A model generated the notes under the pieces. That model was given only the letters and a program-made list of their open reading frames with translations. It was not told the origin of the DNA and did no database searches. From NCBI GenBank assembly GCA_022393335.1, contig JAJEKB010021389.1, positions 264,044 through 328,043 of the forward strand: 64,000 bases of DNA. The letters run 5' to 3'. How positions within the stretch are numbered: the stretch's first letter is position 1; each line of letters begins with the position of its first letter. The DNA comes from Macrotrachela quadricornifera. Its lineage: Eukaryota; Rotifera; Eurotatoria; Philodinida; Philodinidae. Below, in pieces: positions 45,501 through 59,775 of the stretch. The position numbers were made by a program, and so were the translations under genes.

Positions 45501-47468
45501 TTAATATTAATTTTTATTTCTCATAAATCTATATATTTATTTATTATAGATATTAAAGACTTTTGATTTACGATACAATCGAATTGAGGAAGAAGGGGCT
45601 AAATACTTATATGACGTATTCCGAAAGAATAAAGTAAATTTGGTTTAATTTTCATTTCATATATCTGTATATTTATTGTTTCGTAGACATTAAAAAAACT
45701 AAGATTAGATTTTAATGAGAATGATTTTGTTACTGCTATTGGAATTTCTATTTCATTTCGAAATAATAAAGTAAATAAATTTCGTCATAAATATTTTTAT
45801 ATTATACATCTCATTCATTGTATGTAGACACAAAATATTCTGATACCAAAAATTAATTTGTCTACGGATAAAACATTCCAACTTATACTGAAAGAAATAC
45901 AAAAAAAATTGGTATTCAATATTTTTATTTTTCTTATTCATTTATCAAAATCTTCTTTTATATAGACACTTGTTACAATTGATTTAAGAGAAAATAACAT
46001 TGGAGATAAAGGAGTTAAACAATTAGCAGATGCATTACAAAATCATAAGGTTATTATTTGTTCATTCTCATTCTCTCCTATTTGTCTTTTCATGATCGTA
46101 GAGATTACAAAATTTGTCTCTTAATTACAATAATATTAGTGCTGAAGCCATTCAATATTTAACAAATATCATTCGAAATCAAAATGTATATTCGATATCA
46201 GTCATTTTCTTTTTAATATTATTTTTCTTTTATAGAGACTTACGCGATTAGTACTTATAGGAAATCATATCGGAGATAATGGAATACAATATTTAGCAGA
46301 AATATTATGTAACAATATGGTTTGTTGTTTTTTTATTTGAAAAATTTCATTTATATCTTTGTGGTAATTATATTAGACACTTACTACTCTTAATCTTCAA
46401 TATAATAACATAACAGAAAAAGGTACACAATATTTAGCTAATGCAATATCTATTAATAAGGTGATCGTCAATTTCACAGTTATTTTTCATGTTATTGTAT
46501 TATTTATTTTTCTTAGAGATTACAAATAATTGATCTTCGTTCAAATGAAATTGAAAATCAAGGAGTAAAATATCTCATTGATGCTTTACAAAATAAGAAA
46601 GTAATGATTAATATTTCCTTTTGTGAAACACGATATGAAACAGAGTGTCGAAGTGTTTAAGGGTAGAAATATGTACCCCCACCTTCGTGACAGACATTTT
46701 AGCAAGACCCTCGTCGCAGACTGTGGCGGATAGAATATTATAACCCGGTACAGTCCAAGATAGATGGTCTTTTGAAGCTATTATACAGCATGAGAGATGC
46801 AGTTCGGAGCCTGTCACGTACGGTGACATGCGTCTTCAAGGACGATTAGAAGTCATGTATAAACTACCCAGGTAAAAAATCCAGTAGCCCGGATTCCAAT
46901 ATGGATTTAATTGAATTTTGTCGGACCCCGACGGAATCTAGTCAGAACTTAGTCGTATCCAATCGAATATTTTATCAGAATCCGGGCCACTGGTTTCCTA
47001 TTGGCTTTCGATAGAATCCGACGGTTCTGCTTCTTCCTGGGTAAGTCTAGTCAAAATATTTTTGGAGTATTTCCTTGTTGAAGTTCGATGCAGCAAAATA
47101 AGGAATAATGGGCAAGTATATCAGAGTATACAAGAAACACAGCTTTGAAGTAATTAGTAAGAATAAGTACATCGTTTTTCACATTTTTAATCCTATTAGG
47201 GATAGCACGACACAACTTTTTAATTTATGTTTATTTTCTTCTATCATAGCATCGTCCTAGAATATATGTTGAATTGAAGAAATTTTCAGAGGAAATTCAA
47301 ATTCTTCGAAATGAATTACCAACTAAAAAAGTAATTGTTATTTAAAATATTTTCAAATTCATTTCTTTCTTTTTTCATATGTAGTTATTAATCATAAAGT
47401 ACATTAATAATATCGAGCCTTTTAATTCATCTAGTCAAGCTGTCGAGATATATATGAACAACGAATGA
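39589..47468 (+). CDS. F-box protein with 24 leucine-rich repeats, one repeat per exon (27 exons)
   Basis: I chained 27 phase-0 exons. Exon 1 (39589-39975, 129 codons) has the F-box LSSLPVEILYYIFDYLDIQH. Exons 2-25 are all exactly 84 nt, starting at 40047, 40185, 40313, 40450, 40593, 40732, 40877, 41014, 41160, 41292, 41433, 41572, 41706, 45143, 45278, 45413, 45550, 45687, 45828, 45966, 46102, 46236, 46377 and 46517. Exons 26 (47250-47330) and 27 (47385-47468) close at TGA. Total is 855 residues. Each 84-nt exon is one ribonuclease-inhibitor-type repeat, typically TLTTLDLQMNQIGNEGAAFL then ADALRENQ. Exons 7, 10, 19 and 20 are divergent. Introns are 44-71 bp except two enlarged by mobile elements (3353 and 649 bp). 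F-box proteins are substrate receptors of SCF ubiquitin ligases; the LRR fan would bind the target. Target unknown. Confidence 0.87.
41893..43586. mobile_element. Inner palindromic element with AGCTCAGCT-rich arms
   Basis: The ends CAAGGGGGAAACATCGTAC and its inverse (GTACGGTGTTTCCCCCTTG) sit in the left arm of the outer element. Arms carry tandem GCTCAGCT/CAGCTC units (42095-42330 and inverted 43360-43500), then repeated ATATATTGGGGGTACCCTTG-type units (42345-42440 and inverted 43145-43335), then a 200-bp palindrome centred near 42810. Flanks AGCTTTCG and GGTTTTCA match at 5 of 8 positions with only transitions, consistent with an old 8-bp duplication. No coding sequence. Confidence 0.7.
44672..44834. 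mobile_element. 163-bp miniature element in the right arm of the outer fold-back
   Basis: Ends GTCGAGAGATAATGTTTACT and its inverse form about 43-bp terminal repeats. It interrupts the right arm at a place where the left arm (about 43850) is continuous, so it inserted after the palindrome formed. Confidence 0.7.
46867..47041. mobile_element. 175-bp miniature element in intron 25 of the LRR gene
   Basis: CCCAGG and CCTGGG ends; inner inverted blocks CCAGTAGCCCGGATTC and GAATCCGGGCCACTGG. It resembles the element at 10219-10400. The preceding 46620-46860 is also foreign-looking, GC-richer sequence of unknown origin, so the 649-bp intron has had at least one and perhaps two insertions. Confidence 0.6.
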
Positions 47469-47502
47469 ATCCAATAGTTGACCAATAGTCATTAAATCAT
47501 CT

Positions 47503-47508
47503 AATAAA
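47503..47508 (+). promoter_or_regulatory. Candidate polyadenylation signal of the F-box/LRR gene
   Basis: AATAAA begins 35 nt after the TGA stop, as expected for a short 3' UTR. Another AATAAA lies near 47674. Confidence 0.4.
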
Positions 47509-47509
47509 A

Positions 47510-48056
47510 ACTATGCTAATTTATTAAAGTAAAATCATATTGAAGTGATCTACTATATAAAGACTTTATAGAACTCTTTTTAAACTTAAAAGAATTAATT
47601 TCTTTTTCGTTCTATTTCAATATGTATAGAAAGATTTCATTGATTAATTTCTATATACAAGATTTTAAATCAACAATAAAAAAAGAAATATGATTTCCGC
47701 TATGACTCATTGACATACATTCACGTTTCTAACGCTTTTATCCTCTATTTATGTTGAAAAAAAATGACATGCTTATAAAAGGTACATATCTAATTATTAA
47801 TAATTACTGATGAAAACGAATTTTATTATGGAACAAACGAGAAGATTAGATAATAATGAAAGATAAAAATTATTCTGGAAAATTTCTATTTCATTTTATT
47901 TTGTAATTATATATTATAAAATTTTCTATTAATTGTAACAGATAAAATAAATTTAATAAAATAGTTTATTACCAAATTTGAACATCTATTGAATGAATTT
48001 AGGTATGGAATATTGGGATTTTCATCAATCATTTGATTTTTTTTAATGATTTTAAC
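47510..48056. other. Intergenic, AT-rich
   Basis: 3' flank of the LRR gene. I see no gene or repeat before the hAT-type element. Confidence 0.4.
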
Positions 48057-49177
48057 TAGTGGTGTAGCCAGAAAAAAATTACAGGGGAGAGGGGCAATAT
48101 CCCCTTACGAACTTTTTCAGTAAATGAAAAATTTACTATGCAATCAGAAGTGCCCAAAAGTAACGCAGATCAGAGGCGCGAAATAACGGTATTCAATCAA
48201 TTATTTCACATAAGCACAAGTATCAAATTTTGTGAGCTTTCTCATGTAAACAGAGAACTGAAAAAGGGCGAATTATATGAATAAATGGAACAAACTATTC
48301 ATGTTTTCTTTTTCTCACATCGACTTTGGTCCGATTTTCGCACAAGACGGCAGTTTTTGGTAACATCTTTTTTTAATGATTCTAGTGTTTTAATAGAAAT
48401 TTCCGTACAGGATGCATGGAAATGTCACCAAAAATTGTTATTTTTTTTTGAAAATTTCATCAAAACCGATCTCGACAAAAAATGCTCAGTCTTTTATTCA
48501 TTTATTCATAAAATTTGTACGTTTTTGCGATCCCTGTCGGCCTAAATTTCGGAGATAAGTAACACTGTATGAAACTTACAGAGCTTTTCGATGGTTTTGC
48601 CGCCGAAGACAGTTACTTCAACGACAGTTTTCTAAAACTGAAGCTTTTTAGAAAGAAAAAATGCTTAACAATTAACTCATAAAAGCTATTTGATTCTAAA
48701 TATTCAAAATTATTATTTGCCGATTTCGATTTGATGGAAAACTTAATATATTTTAGAAGCAAACTACAGAAAATTTTGGAAAATTCAAAAATACTAAAAT
48801 CATCCATTCTATAAAGCTAATGGAATTACCTATGGAGCATCTATAATAAATGCTGAGTTTCCTTCATTCAGACATTCAGTTTTCGTTGAAAAATGTTTGT
48901 TGTCATGGGATCAAAAATTTTTTACCTTGTCTCGTACCATGAAACTCCGTCCAAACAAACTCTTCAGCTCTCCATTTGCAAAACTTTTGCCGTCGAAGGC
49001 GGCCGCGCTATTGTTGGCTGTTGGAAAATGAAGCTCATTTTTCTTAAAACTATCATCGTAACATCTTTTGATGATAACATGAAAAAATCTAATATTTTCC
49101 TATAAAAAATTTACAGGGGGGGGGGGGGCATTGCCCTTCGGGCCCCCCCCCCCCCCCCCCCGGTGGCTACGCCCCTA
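48057..49177. mobile_element. hAT-type non-autonomous element, 1.1 kb
   Basis: Left TAGTGGTGTAGCCA pairs with the inverse of right TGGCTACGCCCCTA, matching the common hAT end consensus (C/T)AGNGGCGTAGCC. Flanks ATTTTAAC (48049-48056) and ATCTTAAT (49178-49185) match at 6 of 8, fitting an aged 8-bp duplication. Subterminal ACAGGGG blocks lead into long G and C runs at the right end. No transposase frame. Confidence 0.65.
49116..49161. repeat. G13 and C19 homopolymer runs
   Basis: A run of 13 G (49116-49128), a CATTGCCCTTCGGG linker, then 19 C (49143-49161), inside the right end of the hAT-type element. The two runs can pair as a hairpin. Length may be unreliable in assembly. Confidence 0.8.
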
Positions 49178-50100
49178 ATCTTAATCAACGATTTCAAAAT
49201 CTTTTTTGTTTATTCAAATCTTCTAATTAAAATTAATATTTCAACGTTATTTAAGACTTACCAAACGTTCGTGTTCTGAAGTTTAAAATTTTAGAAAACA
49301 GTAAATATTGAATACTAGTGATAGTACCCGCCGTTACCCAAGAAATCTCCGCACTGGAAACTTACCATATCAGTAAACGACAGAAGATGTATAAAAGTCT
49401 TGCTTAAGACCTTTTTATCTATTATTACTACATGTTCCACCGTGCATACACTTACATTCATTTTTAAATTGGATAATTCAGCAAATTATATGGTGATGTG
49501 ACAGTCTTTCTCTCAACTCATCCGTATTGCCATACTTTATACCAACACCCAGTGCAAAAAAAAGTGACACTAAGAGGTGGATATTCTAACAATGGTAGCA
49601 AATGCTCCGAAGTTTTTGAAAGATTCGCAAAAATTGTAATGTATGATAATCTGTGTGAAATTTCAGCACCGCTAGCTCGTGTAGTGTCCAAATGCATAAA
49701 AAACAGGCAGACACACAGACACAGCTTCTTTATATATATCAGCTTGTACGTGTAACGTGTCACTTCAGTGGCGTGAGTTCGAAATCAAAACTCTCATGTA
49801 TCATTATCACTATGTTGTAGAGCATAGTCGAAAACATACAGAAACTCATTTTCTAATGTAGTTTGTCGCAGAAAATCGTGAAAGGTAACTGGCGGCAAAG
49901 CTGTCACTAACGGATGGCAGCACAAGCGCGTATATAGTCTGCTGATTATTTGTGCGCGTACGCAGATCAACTTCATGTATACGAAGTTGACCATTATTGG
50001 GCAATTCTATGCTGATAGAAGTATCTTTACGTCAAACAATTCCTTTCCTATATCTTCTTATCTGTCTCAATGTCGTTCGACAAAATTTTAATATATATGG
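49178..50100. other. Intergenic, possible retroelement 3' tail
   Basis: Sequence around 49660-49745 ends in CAGACACACAGACACAGC followed by TATATATAT, a simple-repeat tail of the kind found at 3' ends of RTE-like LINEs. I cannot show coding sense upstream, so this is only a suspicion. Confidence 0.25.
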
Positions 50101-50246
50101 CGTCATCGCGTTACGAAAAATGATGTATTATTAGTTTTTTCCTAAAACCTAGGTGCATAAACCTAACTTTTTGTGGGCTACTCAATGCAAAATCCTTAAT
50201 TCAAAAATTACTTTCCATTCGAATAATACAGCGTAACGCGATGACG
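50101..50246. mobile_element. 146-bp miniature element with CGTCATCGCGTTACG ends
   Basis: CGTCATCGCGTTACG (50101-50115) is repeated as its exact inverse at 50232-50246. The next bases inward (ATGTATTATT and TGTATTATTC) also agree. The same 15-mer recurs three times within the next 1.2 kb, at 51087-51100, 51276-51290 and 51444-51458, with one mismatch or none. Confidence 0.55.
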
Positions 50247-50434
50247 ATTTTTGACGTTTTCGTCGTTTTTTCATTTGACAAAAAAATTTTTTCCAACAAT
50301 GAACTAATATTCGTAGGTTTAGAATTCTTTCACTATTATATTCTATAGTGAGTATCTAATAAACCAACATGGCAGTAGGGTTAATCAGCCAATCCTAATA
50401 TTGCATAATTTAAAAAAACATCAAAACATATTGA

Positions 50435-50965
50435 GATAACTCACTGCCGTGGTCATTCCCAGGGATATCGAAAAAGCTTATTTTCGAATTCCTATTTGAA
50501 ACTTCGTACAAAGAGAGATATCAACGAGAGTAGTTTATTGTAAAAATTTCAGGTTTATTGAAGGCTCCTAGTTGTAAACAAGGAATCAACACTAGCCTGT
50601 GTAAGTGCCATTGGGTTATCTCAGCCGTATCTTTCGATAAGAACAGGGAATATATCTGCAGAAGTATCTACAATGAACTACTCTCATAAGGATCTCACTC
50701 TAGACAAAGTTTCGAATCGAAATTCAAAAATAAGTTTTTCTCGATATCCCTGAGGGGGACCACCTCAATGAGTTACCTCAATATGCTAAAGCTATAATAT
50801 CTCAACAACAGCAGAGTTTGAGGATGAATCCTTTTAAGGTCTCTGTTTGTGATGCAAGCCCTAACTATAGGAAAAATACGAGCTCAAATAGAAGGTATCA
50901 CTTGTGGAGGTTTCCCAATCAGTGCATAAGCTCAAAGTTCTTAAGTTTTCCTCTGCGAAATGCAT
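50435..50965. repeat. Inverted repeat and dispersed-repeat copy
   Basis: 50435-50545 and 50670-50785 are diverged inverse copies (AGGGATATCGAAAAAGCTTA against TAAGTTTTTCTCGATATCCC; GAGAGTAGTTTATTG against CAATGAACTACTCTC). The right half, 50650-50965, is collinear with the repeat at 53354-53590 in the acyl-CoA synthetase intron (ATATGCTAAAGCTATAATAT and TTTGAGGATGAATCCTTTTA against related blocks there). Confidence 0.6.
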
Positions 50966-51900
50966 CACTCAACAATATGTTAACTATTCCTTTTCTATGC
51001 CAATAGAGAACTAGCCATGTTGCCTTGATGAAGTTATATGTACAGCAAGAGAAAATATAAAAACGAACTCACGTGAAAAATCGAGTGTCATCGTGTTACG
51101 TTATTTTAAACTGTGCCTTTCCAAAAATAGAAAACTTTTAAGGCTGTAGTATCAGCCACGAAATGTGTCATGGTCTTGGCTACAAATATGCTGTCAAATA
51201 TTTCCTTGTGTTACCTACATATTCGCAGGAAATTAAGAAATAAACAATCCACCTTCACTTTTTGGGGCCTTTTTCCGTCATCGCGTAACGCCCTTTATTT
51301 TTGCCCTCACTACCATTCGATTCATTCAAACAAGTTGATATTTTCAGAGGATGTGTAGGTGATAGAGATATAACTTTTAGGAAAAAAACTAATGTTCTAG
51401 CTGATGTTATTCTTAAGAAAGATCAATAGAAATACGGCCAAAACGTCATCGCGTTACGCTCGTACAAGCTGATATATAGACTAGGAGTTATGAGTAATGA
51501 AATTTCATCTCATACATTCTATTCGTTTTCTTTCGATTATCTCAAAATATCGCGTGACCAATAGTAAAAAGTACATGCTTTTTTTTATATACTTTCGTTC
51601 TTGAGTTATTGAGAAAACAATAATATGCACAAATTCTCTGAAAAAAGCATTCATAGTAGTAAATCCAACAATAGGAGGGGACAAACATTCTCTCCCGTTA
51701 AGATGAAAAATTTGGGTCGAAAACTACCCTATAACCTTTCTCTAGTTTAAAGAGTCAATTTAATAAGCAAGAAGATATGAATGCCAATTTCGAGCGATTG
51801 ACGAAGCTGATTTGTGAAGAAGCGTGTGTTTTATTGAAAAGAAAAATCTCACAAAAACTAAATTGTAGAAAAAGAAGACACAAATCGAAGAACTGTTTAT

Positions 51901-55258
<3,358 letters not shown>

Positions 55259-55259
55259 T

Positions 55260-56374
55260 CTACAAAAGTAATTAATCAAAGCAAGGTAAATAACATTTTT
55301 AACTGTCTCTTACTTGATATTTGAGCAAGAACTTGAATGATAATTAAATGTTAAAAATCAAATCAACCATTTGCAATTTATGGGAAGAAAAATATCTATA
55401 AATGGCATTATATGAAAATTTTTATCGTAATAAATTCACATTTTCATCTCGTTTATTAGAAAATATTAACATACGATCACTGCACGGAAAATAAAAGGAG
55501 AAAATTGGTTACTTAATGGTTTTCATATGTGTTACCTGCACATGTTTGATTAACACGATTGACTTGATTTTTATATCTTTCTTTATCTTCATATAATAAT
55601 TATAAATATTAGTTATTACATGCAGGACGAAAAAAAAAGGTATAGACTATTACTTCTTCTACGTAATTGCTTATTTAGTTTTTCGTTGAGATAACTAAAA
55701 ACTAATTCACGCATCACTGATCACTGTAATAAATGAAGGTTAAAAAAAAGTACTCATTTTACATTCTAATTCATTTGTTTTGTCTTTTTTTACATTCGCG
55801 GATAGTGTAGTTAGACGAATACAACTTAATTATGAACTTCAATCTTATCTCAAACAATTCTTTTGAATCTTCTACAATATGTTCAATTGAAAAATGTCTA
55901 TCCCTATCGAACGATTTTGGAAGAGATGCATCATATCTACTGGCAACCATAGCAAAGATAAGACATAGTTGTCACAAAGTGATGAAATTATTAGAATCAT
56001 TTGCTTATGAAATATAAGTATACAGGAAAACCTTGAAGATTTAAATTATCGAGCGATATGAGACAGAAAGAGAGAAGAATTCGCCAAATTTGTTTATACA
56101 ATTGCCCATAAGCATTTCAGAAGACCAGTCGGATTTAAGAGAACATGAAATTTCCTTAGAGATCAAGTAAAAATAACTTATTATAATAATTTCTTCCGCT
56201 TTCTGTATGCCGTAATAATAGTCGAATGGCGCTTTACTGTAATCTCTCCTATTTTAAATTCCATAAGTTCTGAATATTCCAGAAATAAATGTTCGAAAGT
56301 TCTTTGAATTCGACCATATCTTCAATACATGATAACTGATTTATATTGATCTCAAAAAATGTTTAATACAAAAC
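55260..56374. other. Intergenic, upstream of ACSL
   Basis: AT-rich sequence. A 61-codon plus-strand frame at 55832-56017 has reasonable composition but no motif and no neighbours; not called. Confidence 0.4.
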
Positions 56375-57301
56375 TCAGTCAAGTACATTTCTGAATACAT
56401 TTAAAAAAAAAGCAAACATAAAAGATAAGATAACAATGTTTAAATGTTGAAATAAAAGTGAGGCATTATTTGATGTTGTTATTGTTGTCGATTGTGTTGA
56501 TGTTGTTGATAAAATTGTTGTAGTAGGCGCACGTGTTGTTGTTATATTAATCACTGAGATATTTACAGGTAAAATATAGTTACGAGATAACCATTGAAAA
56601 TTTTCAATAATTCTGGCATTTGATGCACATTTCAGAGTATTACAAGGATATTCACCACTATCTTCGGAATACTGTCCATTATAAGGTTTATACTCCTGTG
56701 TCCATATGACTTCTAGTTGATCATATAAATCACTACATAAACCTAGAACAAATTTGTGCATTCCATTTCTACCTAAATAACCACCATAACAGATTGAAGT
56801 ATTTGAAGTACATGCAGTATCATTAAAACATTTGAAAGGACCAGTGTCATTTCCATTGTAAAGACGAATAGCGAGTTCTTCTCGAATAGATTCTAATTGT
56901 GTAACTGATAATATTGATGATAATATTTCACGGGCAAATTCAATATCACAATAATCAGATATAGAACATTGATAATCGATATCAATTTTTATTGAAGTAT
57001 CATTAAGAGAAAAATATGTTGTAATAATAAGTCTATCATCTATTTGAGATGTTTGATTTTTAACAGAAAACGATCCATTAACGATCTTTTTAGAAAAATC
57101 AATGTGTAATTTAACTGAACAGATTCTATCTGTATCCGTATTTGTATCATTGAATGATGGACAAAAATCTGTTGGAATCGATGAATTCAATTGTAGTTCG
57201 GAAAAAATACAGCTATTCGAACATTGACGTGATTCTGTAAGAGGAATCACAAATAATATTGACAATATGATTATAAAAGAATGAGTCAAATAACAATCCA
57301 T
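56375..57301 (-). CDS. Membrane-anchored cysteine-containing N-glycoprotein of unknown function
   Basis: 308 residues, single exon, ATG 57301-57299. Residues 1-24 are a signal peptide (hydrophobic IIILSILFVIPL, cleavage near TESRQ). The ectodomain has about a dozen cysteines (for example QCSNSC, YQCSISDYC, FKCFNDTAC, YPCNTLKC) and many N-x-S/T sequons. A Thr/Ser-rich stalk (about 255-280, TTTRAPTTTILSTTSTQS) would be O-glycosylated, and the last 25 residues are a membrane helix with almost no cytoplasmic tail, or a GPI-attachment signal. It resembles lineage-specific cell-surface proteins in bdelloids; I cannot name a domain. Its neighbour is a 7TM receptor in the same orientation. A TAG acceptor is 18 nt upstream of the ATG. 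Confidence 0.75.
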   Translation of the reverse strand: MDCYLTHSFIIILSILFVIPLTESRQCSNSCIFSELQLNSSIPTDFCPSFNDTNTDTDRICSVKLHIDFSKKIVNGSFSVKNQTSQIDDRLIITTYFSLNDTSIKIDIDYQCSISDYCDIEFAREILSSILSVTQLESIREELAIRLYNGNDTGPFKCFNDTACTSNTSICYGGYLGRNGMHKFVLGLCSDLYDQLEVIWTQEYKPYNGQYSEDSGEYPCNTLKCASNARIIENFQWLSRNYILPVNISVINITTTRAPTTTILSTTSTQSTTITTSNNASLLFQHLNIVILSFMFAFFLNVFRNVLD

Positions 57302-57668
57302 GGTATCTTTAAATCGTAACTATGAAAATCAGCATATATATATATATCTACCTCTTTATATTCTTTTCTTATGTCAATATATGATTAACTTCGAACGTGC
57401 TGTTGCTATTTATTTCAAAAATATGATGTATTATGTTCCATCCCGATTATTCATATAGGTTTAAATTGGATGACAGATGTTATTTTACACATTGGGTTTT
57501 CAAATGTCGCACGTCATTTGCAAAATTTCTAGATGAAGCTTCAATTATATTTACTGATAAATAAACGATGAATAACAGACAAAATCTTCGAGATTATACA
57601 ACAAAAAAATGATAATTAACAGACAATAAATATTTCATAACATATAGATTTATTTCTTTTAATAATAA

Positions 57669-58637
57669 TTATTGAACAGGATATATAACTCTATCAGTTC
57701 GACTACCTAAAAAAATATTCTTCGATAATCTTCCAGGACCAACAACACGATTTGTTCGTTGAAAAATTTTAAAAATCTTTTGAAATTTTTCTCGAAGTTC
57801 AGGTAATGTAAATGTACATACACAAGGAGTAAGTATTGTAACAAAATAACTAAAATACATACTACCAGAATAGAACTCAGCTCCAACATTATATGATACA
57901 CCCAATGAATATGCAGTAAATAAAATCACCGGTGGAAAAATTAAAATAAAATAAATAAAAGATATTGATAATAATTGTATTGTCATTTTTCGATAATTTC
58001 TCCAATGAAATCTTTGTTTTATTCGAAATTTTTTATACCATACCCTTATAATAAGAGCTAAACTAAATATTACAATACTAAATACAGGTAATATATTATT
58101 TATAAATCCATCCCACATACTAATTATACCATTTGGATATGCACAAGAAGTTAAACCACATCGAGTTTTTGTGTAATCAATTGGAATTTTACATGATAAA
58201 ATAAATATAATTATTATATAATATACAAATGGATATATACCAAATATTATCATAGGAATATAATGAACAATTAATCGTTTTCGTCGTGTTAATACAAAAT
58301 TTCGATGAAATATTAAAATATGACGTTCAATTGATGCCCATGATACAAGATGTGTCATTGAGACATATGGAGCATAATCTATATACATCCATATAACACA
58401 AAATATTGGAGAGAATAATATTGAATAACCAGTACGATAATAATGAATTAACCATATTATATTTGTTATATTATAAAATAAAGAAAGAAAAATAATAAGA
58501 ATAATAACATGATTATTAAGACCCTTACGAAGTGTTCGATCAACAAGAAAATGATAGAGATTAAATATACAAAATAATATCGATGGAATTACAAATATTA
58601 AATAAAGCCAAAAACGAACAGTAGATATTATTATCAT
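57669..58637 (-). CDS. Rhodopsin-like (class A) orphan G-protein-coupled receptor
   Basis: 322 residues, single exon. Seven hydrophobic helices: about 8-30, 43-66, 76-103, 123-148, 178-200, 217-244 and 256-278. After helix 3 the DRY motif appears as E104-R105-H106. C80 at the top of helix 3 and C160 or C165 in loop 2 could form the usual disulfide. The third cytoplasmic loop is basic (WYKKFRIKQRFHWRNYRK). Helix 7 lacks NPxxY and reads TPCVCTFTLPEL. The N-terminus is very short, only about 7 residues. Helix 8 and the tail (REKFQKIFKIFQRTNR) are basic. It fits the many divergent orphan receptors of bdelloids, probably for peptides or small ligands (inference). A TAG acceptor is 16 nt upstream of the ATG. 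Confidence 0.82.
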   Translation of the reverse strand: MIIISTVRFWLYLIFVIPSILFCIFNLYHFLVDRTLRKGLNNHVIILIIFLSLFYNITNIIWLIHYYRTGYSILFSPIFCVIWMYIDYAPYVSMTHLVSWASIERHILIFHRNFVLTRRKRLIVHYIPMIIFGIYPFVYYIIIIFILSCKIPIDYTKTRCGLTSCAYPNGIISMWDGFINNILPVFSIVIFSLALIIRVWYKKFRIKQRFHWRNYRKMTIQLLSISFIYFILIFPPVILFTAYSLGVSYNVGAEFYSGSMYFSYFVTILTPCVCTFTLPELREKFQKIFKIFQRTNRVVGPGRLSKNIFLGSRTDRVIYPVQ

Positions 58638-58689
58638 ATTGTAATTCTATACTCTATAAAATCAACACATTAAAAAAATTTATAGTCAG

Positions 58690-59753
58690 AAACTTTTGTT
58701 TTTTTTATATCAAAAAATAAAATAATTATGAGATTAAAAGAATTTTCTAATTAATATATATATCCTCTTTGAACTTCTATCTAATAGATATTCCAAGAAT
58801 AATCTATATTGTAATGTACTATTCTTCCATAGAACATCAATGAATGTAATTATATAATAATACAACTCATTTCATGCATTATAATGCATTGATAAAAATA
58901 ACATACATTTTAATGAATTCCAAAGATTAATTAATAGTTCATTAAAATGCACTAAACATAATATGAATTATTATTCTTTAGGATATTCAATTGACAAGAA
59001 AACCTCTCTTCAAGGGTCATTCTCCGTTTGGGTTCATGCCGTAGATAAGAATCCAATTGATATTCATCATAGATAAAAGTATGTTATTTAATATTCTACA
59101 AACAATTACAAACGATGGACTTTCCTATAAAATTTTCTATTCGAGGACACCATTTTTCGTTGGAAAAAGTTTACTTATTTATTATTTTCGAGATAAAGGA
59201 GCTAAACAGACTGAGAAAAATGAATTAACTTAACGTTGAATTAAGCAATGTGATTGATGTTTCTACGTAACAACAGAAATTATATTGGTTAATTCCATTT
59301 TATCTTGTTTAGTCTGTTTGGGGCCAGAAGAAATGAAGTGAAATTTTATTGTTCGTATATGTGCAGAATAAGCACACTGTGACCCTCATCCTCACTTCGA
59401 TTGATGTGTGAAATACATTAATTGAATGTGATGGTGTGTTTATTCTGCACATTCACTCCCTTGATACGTTGCTTATTCATCACTGTTTTCTTCATTATTT
59501 TATAGTACTTAATGAAAATATATCATTAACGATTTTTTCGTTCTGTTCTCTTTCAATATTTTCTCTATAAATATCGAATAGAAAAAAAGCCAATATACTT
59601 ATATACGCATCATATAACTTGGTTTTCTTTTTTGCCTCATCTATCATTTTTATAATTAGTTATTTAAAAAGAATTATTTTCTTTTTTTTTAAAACTAATC
59701 TAACAAAATAAATAACACAACATTAAAATAATATTAATTTAAATATATTTTAG
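58690..59753. other. Intergenic between divergent genes, with repeat fragments
   Basis: 58990-59055 is a fragment of the dispersed repeat found at 53354-53590, in inverse orientation (AACCTCTC, then CTCCGTTTGGGTTCATGC). At 59358-59452 a short inverted repeat (TGTGCAGAATAAGCACAC against GTGTGTTTATTCTGCACA) looks like a small miniature element. No gene is supported. Confidence 0.45.
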
Positions 59754-59775
59754 ATTTTCATATATAAATTTCATT

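Noticed and set aside
55832..56017. 61-codon plus-strand ORF between ACSL and the glycoprotein
   Set aside because: Composition is passable but there is no motif, no coherent neighbour exon and no promoter; insufficient support.
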